64,000 bases of DNA from Coprousia sp963931435 (GTDB taxonomy: Bacteria; Actinomycetota; Coriobacteriia; Coriobacteriales; Coriobacteriaceae): NCBI GenBank assembly GCA_963931435.1, contig OZ007012.1, forward strand, positions 1,612,001 to 1,676,000, written 5' to 3'. Positions 34,859-44,765 of this stretch are shown here, piece after piece. The notes under the pieces were generated by a model that was given only the letters and a program-made list of their open reading frames with translations, was not told the origin of the DNA and searched no databases. The number at the start of each line of letters is the position of its first letter. Position 1 is the stretch's first letter. The position numbers and the translations under genes are program-made.

Positions 34859-35521
34859 ATGGAACAGACCGCACGCTTCCGCCCCATGCGCCGCAAGCGC
34901 CAGCAGCTCGACCTCGCCGCATGCGCCGAGGTACTCGAGCGCGGCACGGCAGGCGTCCTCTCGCTTTCCGGCGACAACGGCTACCCCTACGGCGTGCCGC
35001 TCAGCTACGCCTACGTCGCAGACCCCGGCTCGGCACCGAACGCCGATGGGCCGATGGCGAACGCCGATGGGCCGGCGACGGGACGATCCCCGGTCTCCAC
35101 CTGCGCGACGGTTTCAACGGAACATGCCCCGGCCTCCGCCTGCGCGGCGCCCGCCCAGGCTCCCGCTTCGCTCGGGCGCCTCATCTTCCACAGCGCGCGC
35201 ACGGGCCACAAGATCGACGCCATCCTGCGCGACGCGCGGGCATCGTTTTGCGTCATCGACCAGGACCGGATCGTCCCCGAGGAGTTCACCACCTACTTCC
35301 GCAGCGTCATCGCCTTCGGGCGCGTGCGCATCATCGAGCGGGACGCCGAGAAGCGCACGGCGGCCGAGCTCCTCGCCCAACGTTACGCACCGGGGGTAGG
35401 CATCGAGCAGCAGACGGCGGAGATCGACCGGTTCTGGAAGACCCTCACCATGCTGGAGATGGAGATCGAGCACCTGAGCGGCAAAGAGGCCATCGAGCTC
35501 GTGCGCGCCCGCGCGCGCTGA
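34859..35521 (+). CDS. Pyridoxamine 5'-phosphate oxidase-like flavin-binding protein
   Basis: 220 residues with a split-barrel FMN-binding fold: MRRKRQQLDLAACAEVLERG, VLSLSGDNGYPYGVPLSYAY, LIFHSARTGHKIDAILRDAR and FCVIDQDRIVPEEFTTYFRSV are the typical blocks of the nitroreductase/NimA-like PPOX group. A 45-residue insert (nt ~35025-35165) splits the barrel after AYVAD and contains a 17-nt sequence repeated with period 21. ATG follows AGAAGG. It lies between the BrxD-like ATPase and the helicase in the same orientation with short gaps; whether it belongs to the cassette or is a passenger is unclear. Confidence 0.82.
   Translation: MEQTARFRPMRRKRQQLDLAACAEVLERGTAGVLSLSGDNGYPYGVPLSYAYVADPGSAPNADGPMANADGPATGRSPVSTCATVSTEHAPASACAAPAQAPASLGRLIFHSARTGHKIDAILRDARASFCVIDQDRIVPEEFTTYFRSVIAFGRVRIIERDAEKRTAAELLAQRYAPGVGIEQQTAEIDRFWKTLTMLEMEIEHLSGKEAIELVRARAR
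35037..35074 (+). repeat. Two-copy tandem repeat in the PPOX insert
   Basis: CGAACGCCGATGGGCCG at 35037-35053 and again at 35058-35074 (period 21 nt = 7 codons), giving NADGPMA-NADGPAT in the protein. Confidence 0.75.
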
Positions 35522-35539
35522 GCGCCGAAGGAGGACTCC

Positions 35540-38095
35540 ATGGGCGTGTTCGAGCGCTATGCGCCGTTCATCCAGGATTTCATCTACGACCACGACTGGG
35601 AGGGCCTGCGCTCCATCCAGGTGGCGGCGGCCGAGGCCATCTTCAACACGGACGAGCACGTGCTCCTCACCGCCCAGACCGCCTCGGGCAAGACCGAGGC
35701 GGCGTTCTTCCCCATCCTGACCGAGTTCTGGGAGGATCCACCGGCGAGCATCGGCGCCATCTACATCGGCCCCCTGAAGGCGCTCATCAACGACCAGTTC
35801 ATGCGCTTGGAAGATCTCTGCGCTGAGGCGGACATCCCCGTCTGGCGCTGGCACGGCGACGTCGCCGCGTCGCACAAGCGCAAGCTGCTCAAGCACCCCT
35901 CCGGCATCCTGCAGATCACGCCCGAGTCGCTCGAGGCGCTGCTCATGCACAAGCACTCAGCCGTGCCGCGTCTGTTCTGCGACCTGCGCTACGTGGTGAT
36001 CGACGAGGTCCACTCGCTTCTGCGCGGCGACCGCGGCGGCCAGACGCTCTGCCTCATCGAGCGGCTCTCCCGCATGGCGGGCGTCGACCCCCGCCGCATC
36101 GGGCTCTCCGCCACCATCGGCGACCCCGAGCGCACGGGCGCCTTCCTGGCCGCCGGCACGGGGCGCGGCTGCATCATCCCCCGCTTCGAGGAGCCCCGCC
36201 GCACCTGGCGCCTCTCCATGGAGCACTTCTACATCACGGGCCCGCAGGCCACCGAGCGCGCCCGCGAGGAGGCGGGTCCCGGGGGCGCGGCACTCGCGCG
36301 CGCCGACGGCACCGTGCCCGCCGACGTGGTCGCGATCGAACGGATCGACGGCGCCAATGCCAGCACTGCCGCCGGCAATCCGGCGGGCCGCGGCGCGAGC
36401 GCTGCCTGCGCCCCGACCCACCCAGCCGATTTGGGAACCATATGGACGGAATCCGGGGCAAACGGGCCCGATTCCGTCCATATCCGTCCCCAATCGCAAA
36501 CCGATGACGGAGCGGCCGCCGCAAGCGAGGGCGGGCACGCCCCCTGCGATGCCCGGCGCGGCCCGGAGCCCGATGACGCCGTCACCATCCCCCGTGTCGA
36601 TGAGCAGGCCCTGCTCGCGCCGACCGACCGCGCCCCCGCCGACGCCGATCCGGGCATCGGCTACATCTTCGAGCGGACGCGCGGCGCCAAGTGCCTCGTC
36701 TTCGTCAACTCGCGTGAGGAGGCCGAGGCCGTCTGCACGATGCTGCGCGCCTACTGCGAGGCGGCGCACGAGCCGGACCGCTTCCTCATCCACCACGGCA
36801 ACCTCTCCTCCGCCATCCGCGAGACGGCCGAGGAGGTCATGCGCGACGACGAGCGGCTCGACACCACCGTCACCACCGCCACGCTCGAGCTGGGCATCGA
36901 CATCGGCCGGCTGGAGCGAGCCTTCCAGATCGACGCGCCCTTCACCGTTTCGAGCTTCCTGCAGCGCATGGGCCGCACGGGCCGGCGCGGCGCCCCACCC
37001 GAGATGCACTTCGTCATGCGCGAGGAGCAGCCCGAGCCCCGCACCACCATGCCCGAGACCATCCCCTGGAAGCTGCTGCAGGGCATCGCCCTCGTGGAGC
37101 TCTACCGCGAGGAGAAGTGGGTCGAGCCGCCCCGGCTGGACCGCCTGCCCTACAGCCTGCTCTACCACCAGACCATGGCGACGCTCGCCTCATGCGGCGA
37201 GCTCTCCCCCGCCGAGCTCGCATCCCGCGTGCTCACGCTCGCCTACTTCCACCGTGTGACGGCTGAGGACTTCCGCGTGCTGCTGCGCCACCTCGTCAAG
37301 ACCGAGCACATCCAGCAGATGGAGGGCGGCGGCCTCATCGTGGGGCTCGCCGGCGAGCGCTATACCAACAGCTTCAAGTTCTACGCCGTCTTCCAGGAAA
37401 ACGAGGAGTTCACGGTGCGCAGCGAGAGCGCCGAGCTGGGCACCATCGTCAACCCGCCGCCGCCCGGCGAGCGCATCGCCATCGCCGGGGCCTGCTGGGT
37501 GGTCGAGGAGGTGGACTGGAAACGCCACTTGGTCTACGCCACGCAGGTCAAGGGGCGCGTACCGGCCTACTTCGGCGACTGCCCCGGCGACATAAACACG
37601 CATATCCTGGAGCGCATGCGGCGCGTGCTTGGCTCACACGAGACGTACCCCTACCTGCTCGCCAACGCGCGGGCGCGCCTCGCGCAGGCGCGCCATACCG
37701 CAGAGATCTCGGGTGCGGCGACCGAGCCGCTCATCAACCTGGGCGGGCGCACCTGGGTGCTCTTCCCGTGGCTCGGCAGCTACGCCTTCCTCGCGCTCGA
37801 GCGCCTGCTCAAGATCAAGTGCGCCGCGCGGCTGGGCCTGCGCGGGCTCGATGCGAGCCGCCCGTACTTCCTGCAGTTCCAGATGAACGCAGGGGCCGAG
37901 GAGTTCTTCCAGGTGGTCGCCGAGGAGGCCGAGGCCGATTTCGACCCCATCGAACTCGTCTACCCCGGCGAGGTGCCCTACTTCGACAAGTACGACGAGT
38001 TCCTGCCCGAGGAGCTCGTGCGCAAGGGCTTCGCTGAGGGGGTGCTCGACATCGCCGGCATGCGCGAGCGCGTGCTGGGATGGAGGCTCCGCTGA
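35540..38095 (+). CDS. Lhr-like superfamily 2 DEAD/DEAH-box helicase
   Basis: 851 residues. Motif I TAQTASGKTEA (44-54), Ia GPLKALINDQ, motif II VVIDEVHSLLRG (DEVH, ~155-158), motif III LSATIGDP, then the second RecA domain from GYIFERTRGAKCLVFVNSRE, TTATLELGIDIG and motif VI FLQRMGRTGRRG. The C-terminal part (from ~500) carries winged-helix and Lhr-like regions. Between the RecA domains a ~135-residue low-complexity insert (nt ~36240-36640) contains a DNA palindrome. GAAGGAGGA precedes ATG. Last gene of the cassette. Expected to be an ATP-driven 3'-5' DNA or RNA translocase partnered with the BrxD-like ATPase. Confidence 0.88.
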   Translation: MGVFERYAPFIQDFIYDHDWEGLRSIQVAAAEAIFNTDEHVLLTAQTASGKTEAAFFPILTEFWEDPPASIGAIYIGPLKALINDQFMRLEDLCAEADIPVWRWHGDVAASHKRKLLKHPSGILQITPESLEALLMHKHSAVPRLFCDLRYVVIDEVHSLLRGDRGGQTLCLIERLSRMAGVDPRRIGLSATIGDPERTGAFLAAGTGRGCIIPRFEEPRRTWRLSMEHFYITGPQATERAREEAGPGGAALARADGTVPADVVAIERIDGANASTAAGNPAGRGASAACAPTHPADLGTIWTESGANGPDSVHIRPQSQTDDGAAAASEGGHAPCDARRGPEPDDAVTIPRVDEQALLAPTDRAPADADPGIGYIFERTRGAKCLVFVNSREEAEAVCTMLRAYCEAAHEPDRFLIHHGNLSSAIRETAEEVMRDDERLDTTVTTATLELGIDIGRLERAFQIDAPFTVSSFLQRMGRTGRRGAPPEMHFVMREEQPEPRTTMPETIPWKLLQGIALVELYREEKWVEPPRLDRLPYSLLYHQTMATLASCGELSPAELASRVLTLAYFHRVTAEDFRVLLRHLVKTEHIQQMEGGGLIVGLAGERYTNSFKFYAVFQENEEFTVRSESAELGTIVNPPPPGERIAIAGACWVVEEVDWKRHLVYATQVKGRVPAYFGDCPGDINTHILERMRRVLGSHETYPYLLANARARLAQARHTAEISGAATEPLINLGGRTWVLFPWLGSYAFLALERLLKIKCAARLGLRGLDASRPYFLQFQMNAGAEEFFQVVAEEAEADFDPIELVYPGEVPYFDKYDEFLPEELVRKGFAEGVLDIAGMRERVLGWRLR
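36431..36493. repeat. Long palindrome inside the helicase coding sequence
   Basis: Arms ATATGGACGGAATC (36440-36453) and GATTCCGTCCATAT (36470-36483) pair perfectly over 14 bp with a 16-nt loop that itself contains GG/CC pairs; flanking TTGGG (36431) and CCCAA (36489) extend the symmetry with a 1-nt bulge. The element is AT-richer than the surrounding insert and looks like a mobile REP-type or transcription-signal palindrome captured in frame. Confidence 0.7.
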
Positions 38096-38096
38096 T

Positions 38097-38122
38097 ATCG
38101 CTCGTCGTTCATGACGAGCGAT
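38097..38122 (+). terminator. Hairpin after the helicase gene, possibly a PIN-gene scar
   Basis: Perfect 10-bp stem ATCGCTCGTC / GACGAGCGAT with loop GTTCAT starts 1 nt after the stop, so it may end the cassette transcript; there is no T tract. On the minus strand nt 38136-38091 read CRSAESLVMNDERYQRS, very like the CHAEALVTNDERFLRH end of the PIN toxin at 45.2 kb, and 20 of 22 bases around the dyad agree, so it may be a leftover of a PIN gene. Confidence 0.5.
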
Positions 38123-38397
38123 TCGGCGGAGCGGCACGCGCCGGGCTCCGCGGACTCCGTCGGCGAATCGGGCACGCTGCCGAATCGGGCGGGCAGGCTA
38201 CATCAAGCGCGTGTGGAAGGCGATGTGTGGGAGGCGATTCTATCCAGCGGTTTGACTGCAGGAATAGTGCGCAGCTTGTGTTACTAGTTGAAATACCTGC
38301 GAGTTGACACTGACAAATGGGTCAAATTGCTGTTAGCTTTATCGTATCCTTTTCTATACCTAGTCGGCATGGTGCCCGATCGAAGGAGTGAGATCCC
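38123..38397 (+). other. Promoter region of the opp operon
   Basis: About 275 nt without a gene; AT-rich from 38260 on. TTGACA (38304-38309) followed after 11 nt by GTCAA (38321-38325) makes an inverted repeat TTGAC-N12-GTCAA, perhaps an operator; TTATCG and TCTATACC downstream are the only -10 candidates and their spacing to TTGACA is poor. AGGAGTGAG lies 5 nt before the oppA ATG. Confidence 0.4.
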
Positions 38398-40101
38398 ATG
38401 GTACTGGACAGAAGGACGTTCCTGGCAGCTATTCCCGTGGCGGCGGGCGCGGTGGCGCTCGCTGGCTGCACCGGCGGTGAGACCGCGCAGGGCTCCGGCG
38501 CTGCTGAGGGCGATACGCAGAACCTGAACGTGAGCGTCGCCGCGTTCGGCAACAACTACGACGTGCAGGACATGGGCTGGCGCTGGATGATGGCCGCCTG
38601 CTACGCGGGCATCTATCGCGATATCGCCGATGAGGAGAACGGCGAGCAGTTCGTCCTCGACGGCGCCGAGAGCGTCGAGATCTCCGATGACCAGAAGACC
38701 TACACCTTCCACCTGCGCCAGGACGCCAAGTGGTCTGACGGCCAGCCCGTGACCGCCAACGACTACGTCTACGGCTGGAAGCGCCTCGTGAACCCCGAGT
38801 ACGGCTATTCCTACAGCTGGTAAATCGACAACGTGGTGGGCGTCGCCGAGTACAAGGCCGGCACCGGCTCCGCTGACGATATCCAGATCGTCGCCACCGA
38901 TGACTACACCTTCCAGGTGACCCTGACCGAGCCCGATGCCACCTTCGAGGCCAAGCTCGTGGCGACCCCGCTCTACCCCACCCGCCAGGATATCGCCGAA
39001 GCCGCCGGCGACCAGTGGGGCAAGGACTGGAGCCTGTGCGTCTACAACGGCCCGTTCTGCATGAGCGAGCTGGTCGAAGACAACCGCATGGTCTGGACCA
39101 AGAACCCCGAGTACTGGGACGCCGACAACGTCAAGCTCGAGTCGATCACCTGGAACCTCATCGATGAGGACTCCACCGCCTCCGGCATGTTCGACAACGG
39201 CGAGCTCGACGTGCTGCAGACCACCGGCGACTACTCCATCCAGTACGCCGAGAAGGCCGAGGCCGGCGACATCCAGCGCATCGTCACCGACTACCCCGGC
39301 ACCCAGTGGCTCGTCTTCGCCAACTCCGGCAGCGGCAAGTCCGGCGTGGTGGGCAACGCCAAGGTGCGCAAGGCGCTCTCCTATGCGCTCGACCGCCAGG
39401 ACATGATCGACGTCGTGTTCGGCCGCTACGAGCCCGCCTACGCGGTCGTCTCCCCCGCTATCCAGTTCGACGGCTCTTCCTATCGCGATCAGGTAGCCGA
39501 GCCGCTGAAGGACGAGTACGACCAGTACAACGGCGACACCGAGGCCCTCACCGCGCTGTTCCAGGAGGGACTGGAGGAGCAGGGGCTTGACACCGATCTC
39601 TCCCAGATCACCATCACCCTGCTGACCCAGGGCAACACCACCGAGGTCAACTCCATGCGCGAGTACGTCCAGCAGATGTGGCAGCAGATCTTCGGCATCA
39701 CCGTCGAGCTCAACACCGTGGGCGACTACACGCTATTCGAGGCTGAGCGCGAGGCCGGCAACTACGATGCGTACTATAACGGCTGGTACAGCGACTACAA
39801 CGATCCGCTGGACTACCTGAACTGCTTCTACACCGGCGAGTTTGAGAGCGTGAGCGGCGACTACAGCAACCCCGAGTTCGACGGCTACATCGACGCCCTC
39901 GAAGGTGAGACCGATATGGCCACCCGTCTTGATCTGTATACCAAAGCCGAGACCCTGCTCATGGACGATTGCGTCCTCGTTCCGCTCTATTACGCCACCA
40001 AGGAGTACTTCCTCCAAAATTGGGTGAAAGACTTCTGCTGGTCCTCGTTCGGCGCCAGCCAAGAGTTCTGCCACACCTACATCGAGGGTCGCGGCAACTG
40101 A
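38398..40101 (+). pseudogene. oppA: Oligopeptide-binding lipoprotein (OppA-like) with in-frame TAA
   Basis: 567-codon frame of a peptide ABC transporter binding protein. Signal MVLDRRTFLAAIPVAAGAVA with twin Arg and lipobox ALAGC; then KTYTFHLRQDAKWSDGQPVTANDYVYGWKR, a standard SBP family 5 block. Codon 142 is TAA (38821-38823) after GYSYSW; the same frame continues IDNVVGVAEYKAGTGS to the natural end CHTYIEGRGN, with conserved VRKALSYALDRQDM and YYNGWYSDYNDPLDYL. One substitution (for example Tyr TAC to TAA) explains it. Either a recent nonsense mutation, a base-calling error, or read-through. The rest of the operon is intact. A hairpin follows before oppB. Confidence 0.8.
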
Positions 40102-40196
40102 CGCATCGCGTCGACCGCGCTCGCGCGGATCGGCACGGACGCGGACGCGGACGCGCTCGCGCGAACCGCGTCCTACCAACTAAACGCCTGACCCCA

Positions 40197-40240
40197 GGGA
40201 AGGGGCCCGCCAACGGGCTCCTTCCCCGCCTTTAAAGGCG
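40197..40240 (+). terminator. Attenuator-like hairpin and palindrome between oppA and oppB
   Basis: GGGAAGG..CCCG / CGGG..CCTTCCC stem of 13 bp (40197-40226, one G-T pair, loop CCAA), followed directly by the perfect palindrome CGCCTTTAAAGGCG (40227-40240). Placed between binding protein and permease genes, it probably lowers expression of the latter or protects oppA mRNA. Confidence 0.6.
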
Positions 40241-40260
40241 ACTACCTTGGAGGCAGCTCT

Positions 40261-41220
40261 ATGGTGAAGTACACTATCCGCCGTTTCTTCGAGATGATCC
40301 TGACGCTCTTCCTCATCGCAACGGCAACGTTCTTCCTGCTTGAGGCGGTACCCGGCGACCCGCTCACCGAGCGCGCCAACAAGCTCCCCGTCGAAACCCG
40401 CGCCCAGCTCTACGAGCGCTACGGCCTTGACCGCCCCATGATGGAGCGCTATGTCACCCAGATGGTGAACATGGCCCAGGGCGACTTCGGCGAGTCGTTC
40501 GTCTACGCCGGCCAGACCGTCGAGGGCCTGCTGCAGTCCCGTCTGCCGGTTTCCGCGCGCCTGGGCATCCAGCAGATGCTTCTGGGCGTCACCATCGGCC
40601 TTGGCCTGGGCATCCTCGCCGCCACCAAGCGCGGCCGATTACCCGATTACCTCGTGGTGGGATTGTCGGTGCTGCTGATATCTATCCCCCACTTCGTCTT
40701 GGGTCTGCTGCTGCAGAAGGTGTTCGCGGGTGAGCTGCGCATCTTCCCCAGCATCGGCTGGCCCAGTGGCTCCGAGCTCTGGTTTGGTGGGTGGCAGTAC
40801 ACGGTGCTCCCCACGCTCACGGGTTGCTTCACCTACGTGGCAACCTACTCGCGCCTGCTCAAGTCGTCCATGCTCGACGTGGTCAACCAGGACTACGTGC
40901 TCACCGCCGAGTCCAAGGGCCTGAACCGCGCGCAGGTGGTGCGCCGCCACATCCTGCGCAACTCCTTCATTCCCGTGATGACGCAGCTGCCGATGTCGGT
41001 TGCCATGTGCATCACCGGCTCGTTCTTCATCGAGAGCATCTTCGCCATCCCGGGAATCGGCCAGTACTTCGTCACGTCCGTCAACAACCAAGACCTGTCG
41101 ATCGTGCTGGGGCTCACGGTGTTCCTCTCGCTCATCTACATCGTGGTGCTGTTTATCACCGACATTCTGTACGCATTGGTCGATCCGCGCATCTCCATGC
41201 CCGGATCCGAGGGCCGTTAA
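40261..41220 (+). CDS. oppB: Oligopeptide ABC transporter permease OppB
   Basis: 319-residue inner-membrane permease with six hydrophobic segments; N-terminal TIRRFFEMILTLFLIATATF, AVPGDPL and GDFGESF are family features, and the cytoplasmic coupling loop reads YVLTAESKGLNRAQVVRRHI (EAA motif). CCTTGGAGG lies upstream of ATG. Pairs with OppC. Confidence 0.92.
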   Translation: MVKYTIRRFFEMILTLFLIATATFFLLEAVPGDPLTERANKLPVETRAQLYERYGLDRPMMERYVTQMVNMAQGDFGESFVYAGQTVEGLLQSRLPVSARLGIQQMLLGVTIGLGLGILAATKRGRLPDYLVVGLSVLLISIPHFVLGLLLQKVFAGELRIFPSIGWPSGSELWFGGWQYTVLPTLTGCFTYVATYSRLLKSSMLDVVNQDYVLTAESKGLNRAQVVRRHILRNSFIPVMTQLPMSVAMCITGSFFIESIFAIPGIGQYFVTSVNNQDLSIVLGLTVFLSLIYIVVLFITDILYALVDPRISMPGSEGR

Positions 41221-41232
41221 GGAGGGGCACCG

Positions 41233-42195
41233 ATGGCAGATACCACTGTTGCCGCGACGAACGCCGTCGCAGGGGCCGCGGACGGGCTCACCCCGGAGGA
41301 CTTCACGGTCGTGGGCTTCACCCAAGAGGAAGCCAACCGCATCGATCGCCCCACCATCTCCTATTGGGCCGACGCCTGGCGCCGGCTGCGCAAGAACCCC
41401 GTCGCCATGGGCGCGCTCGTGGTGCTGGGAATCCTGCTGATCATGGTAATCGTGGGCCCCTACATGCGCGGATACTCGCTCGTTGACATGAACACCGCCG
41501 ACCGCAACCTCGGTCCCAGCGCAGAGTACTGGTTTGGCACCGACAGCCTGGGGCGCGACCTCTTTAGCCGCGTGTGGATGGGCGCCCGCGCCTCGGTGAT
41601 CATCGCGCTCGTGGCCACCGCCGTGAAGCTCGTCTTCGGCACGCTCTACGGCGCGATCATGGCGCACTTCGGCGGCTGGGTCGACGATCTTCTGATGCGC
41701 TTCATCGAGGTCATCAACTCGCTGCCCAACCTGTTGCTGGTCATCCTCGTCATGATGGTTTTGGGCAACAACCTGTTCGCCCTGCTCGTCGCCTTGAGCA
41801 TCACCGCCTGGTGCAACACCGCCCGCCAGGTACGCGGCATGATCAAGCAGCTCAAGGAATCCGAGTACGTCTATGCGGCCGAGGTCCTGGGCGCCAGCCC
41901 CCTGCGCATCATCATCAAGCACTACGTGCCCAACATGATCAGCATCCTCATCCTCGATGCCTCCACGGCCATCCCCAACTTCATCTTCACCGAAGCGGGC
42001 TTGAGCTTCTTAGGCATCGGCCTCACCTCGCCCGAGATCAGCCTGGGCGTGCTTATCTCGATGGGTCAGCAGACGCTCGACTTCTATCCGTCCCAGCTGC
42101 TGTTCCCGTGCCTCGTGCTGTGCATCATCGTCATGGCCTTCAACCTGCTGGGCGACGGCCTGCGCGATGCCCTCGATCCGAAGCTGCGCGACTAG
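41233..42195 (+). CDS. oppC: Oligopeptide ABC transporter permease OppC
   Basis: 320 residues; a ~60-residue cytoplasmic N-terminus, then RLRKNPVAMGALVVLGILL as first membrane segment, FGTDSLGRDLFSRVWMGARAS, and EAA loop YVYAAEVLGASPLRIIIKHY. Ends GDGLRDALDPKLRD, the standard C-terminus. 12 nt after oppB with AAGGAGGGG. Confidence 0.92.
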   Translation: MADTTVAATNAVAGAADGLTPEDFTVVGFTQEEANRIDRPTISYWADAWRRLRKNPVAMGALVVLGILLIMVIVGPYMRGYSLVDMNTADRNLGPSAEYWFGTDSLGRDLFSRVWMGARASVIIALVATAVKLVFGTLYGAIMAHFGGWVDDLLMRFIEVINSLPNLLLVILVMMVLGNNLFALLVALSITAWCNTARQVRGMIKQLKESEYVYAAEVLGASPLRIIIKHYVPNMISILILDASTAIPNFIFTEAGLSFLGIGLTSPEISLGVLISMGQQTLDFYPSQLLFPCLVLCIIVMAFNLLGDGLRDALDPKLRD

Positions 42196-42220
42196 CCGGC
42201 GTACCAGAGAAGGGTGCATC

Positions 42221-43269
<1,049 letters not shown>

Positions 43270-43273
<4 letters not shown>

Positions 43274-44283
43274 GCGCAGGAAACGACGTGCTGCTTTCGG
43301 TGCGGCACCTGAAGAAGTACTTCAACGTGGGCCGCAACGCCGTGCTCAAGGCCGTGGACGACGTCTCGTTCGACATCTACAAGGGCGAGACCCTGGGCAT
43401 GGTGGGCGAGTCCGGCTGCGGCAAGACCACGTGCGGGCGCACCTGCATCGGCCTGTACAACAAGTCCGATGGCGAGGTGCTCTACAAGGGCAAGGACGTC
43501 CACGCGCTCACCGGCAAGGACCGTCAGGAGTTCAAGCGCGAGGTGCAGATGGTCTTCCAGGATCCGTACGGCTCGCTCGACCCGCGCATGACGGTGGCCG
43601 ACATCGTCGCCGAGGGCATCGACATCCACAAGCTGTGCTCCTCCAAGCAGGAGCGGCAGGACAAGGTCTACCGCTGCCTGGAGATGGTGGGCCTGAACCG
43701 CGAGCACGCCAACCGCTTCGTGCACGAGTTCTCCGGCGGCCAGCGCCAGCGCATCGGCATCGCCCGCGCGCTCGCCGTGGACCCCGAGTTCATCGTGCTG
43801 GACGAGCCCATCTCGGCGCTCGACGTGTCCATCCAGGCGCAGGTGGTCAACCTGCTCATCGAGCTCCAGCGCGACATGGGCCTCACCTACCTGTTCGTGG
43901 CGCACGACCTGTCCATGGTCAAGCACATCTCCGACCGCATCGCCGTGCTGTACCTGGGCACGCTGGTCGAGCTGGCGCCCTCAGAGGAGCTGTTCGCCAA
44001 CCCGCTGCATCCCTACACGCAGGCGCTGCTCTCCGCGATCCCCATTCCCGATCCCGAGGTGGAGCGCGAGCGCGAGACCAAGAAGATCAAGCTCGAGGGC
44101 GACGTGCCGAGCCCCATCAACACCCCGCCCGGCTGCCGCTTCAAGGGCCGCTGCCGCTACCACAAGGACACCTGCGACACGCAGCCCCCGCTCGTCGAGG
44201 TGAAGCCCGGGCACTTCGTCGCCTGTCACAGCGCGCTGGCACTGGCGCAAAGCGGGCTCGACAGCCGTTTAGGCATCGCATGA
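43270..44283 (+). CDS. oppF: Oligopeptide ABC transporter ATP-binding protein OppF
   Basis: 337-residue partner ATPase: Walker A GESGCGKTT, signature FSGGQRQRIGIARAL, Walker B FIVLDEPISALDVS, H-loop VAHDLSMV and C-terminal Cys-bearing domain (CRFKGRCRYHKDTC). ATGA overlap with oppD; its own stop overlaps the start of a small membrane protein. Confidence 0.93.
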
Positions 44284-44765
44284 GCGGACGGCGCGGCAAC
44301 GGCCGGGCGCAGGGCATCCGGAGTCGGCAGCGCGCGGCGGCTCCCGGCGCCGACGCCCGCGCCGCCTCTGGCGCAGGTCCCGCCGCTCCCGGCCCTGCGG
44401 GCATGGGCGGGCGACTGCGCCTTGGCGTCATCGATGTCGCCAAGGCGTGCGCGGCGGGCCTCATCGCGGGCGCCGCGGTCGGGGTCCTCGGGTTTCTCGG
44501 CGGAATGCTGCTCGGCACCGCCGACCTCCCCTCGGGTATCGAGGGGGCGAAGAACGCGCTCTTCGTCATCGCGGCACTGCTGCTCTTCGTACTGGCGGGC
44601 ATGCTCCTCATCAAGGGCAAGAAGGCCGAGACCTTCGAGGCCGATGAGAACGGCTGGCGGCGGCACTTCGCCGTCATCGGCGTCAAGGCGGCGCTGGGCG
44701 GTGCGGCCGTAGGCGTGGCAGCACTTGCCATCGCCCTGGACTACGTGCAGTTCCTGCTGCGCTGA
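44280..44765 (+). CDS. Small membrane protein at the end of the opp operon
   Basis: 161 residues, starting in an ATGA overlap with oppF. A basic, Ala/Pro-rich N-terminus of ~50 residues is followed by three hydrophobic segments: VAKACAAGLIAGAAVGVLGF, ALFVIAALLLFVLAGMLLI and AALGGAAVGVAALAIAL, with KGKKAETFEADENGWRRHF between the last two. Not recognised as a known family. Coupling to oppF suggests cotranscription, not necessarily a transport role. Confidence 0.7.
   Translation: MSGRRGNGRAQGIRSRQRAAAPGADARAASGAGPAAPGPAGMGGRLRLGVIDVAKACAAGLIAGAAVGVLGFLGGMLLGTADLPSGIEGAKNALFVIAALLLFVLAGMLLIKGKKAETFEADENGWRRHFAVIGVKAALGGAAVGVAALAIALDYVQFLLR

Noticed and set aside
31089..38095. Complete BREX or DISARM system
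   Set aside because: Only a BrxD-like ATPase and an Lhr-like helicase are present; no methylase, PglZ, BrxC, BrxL, DrmA or DrmB was seen in or next to the block.
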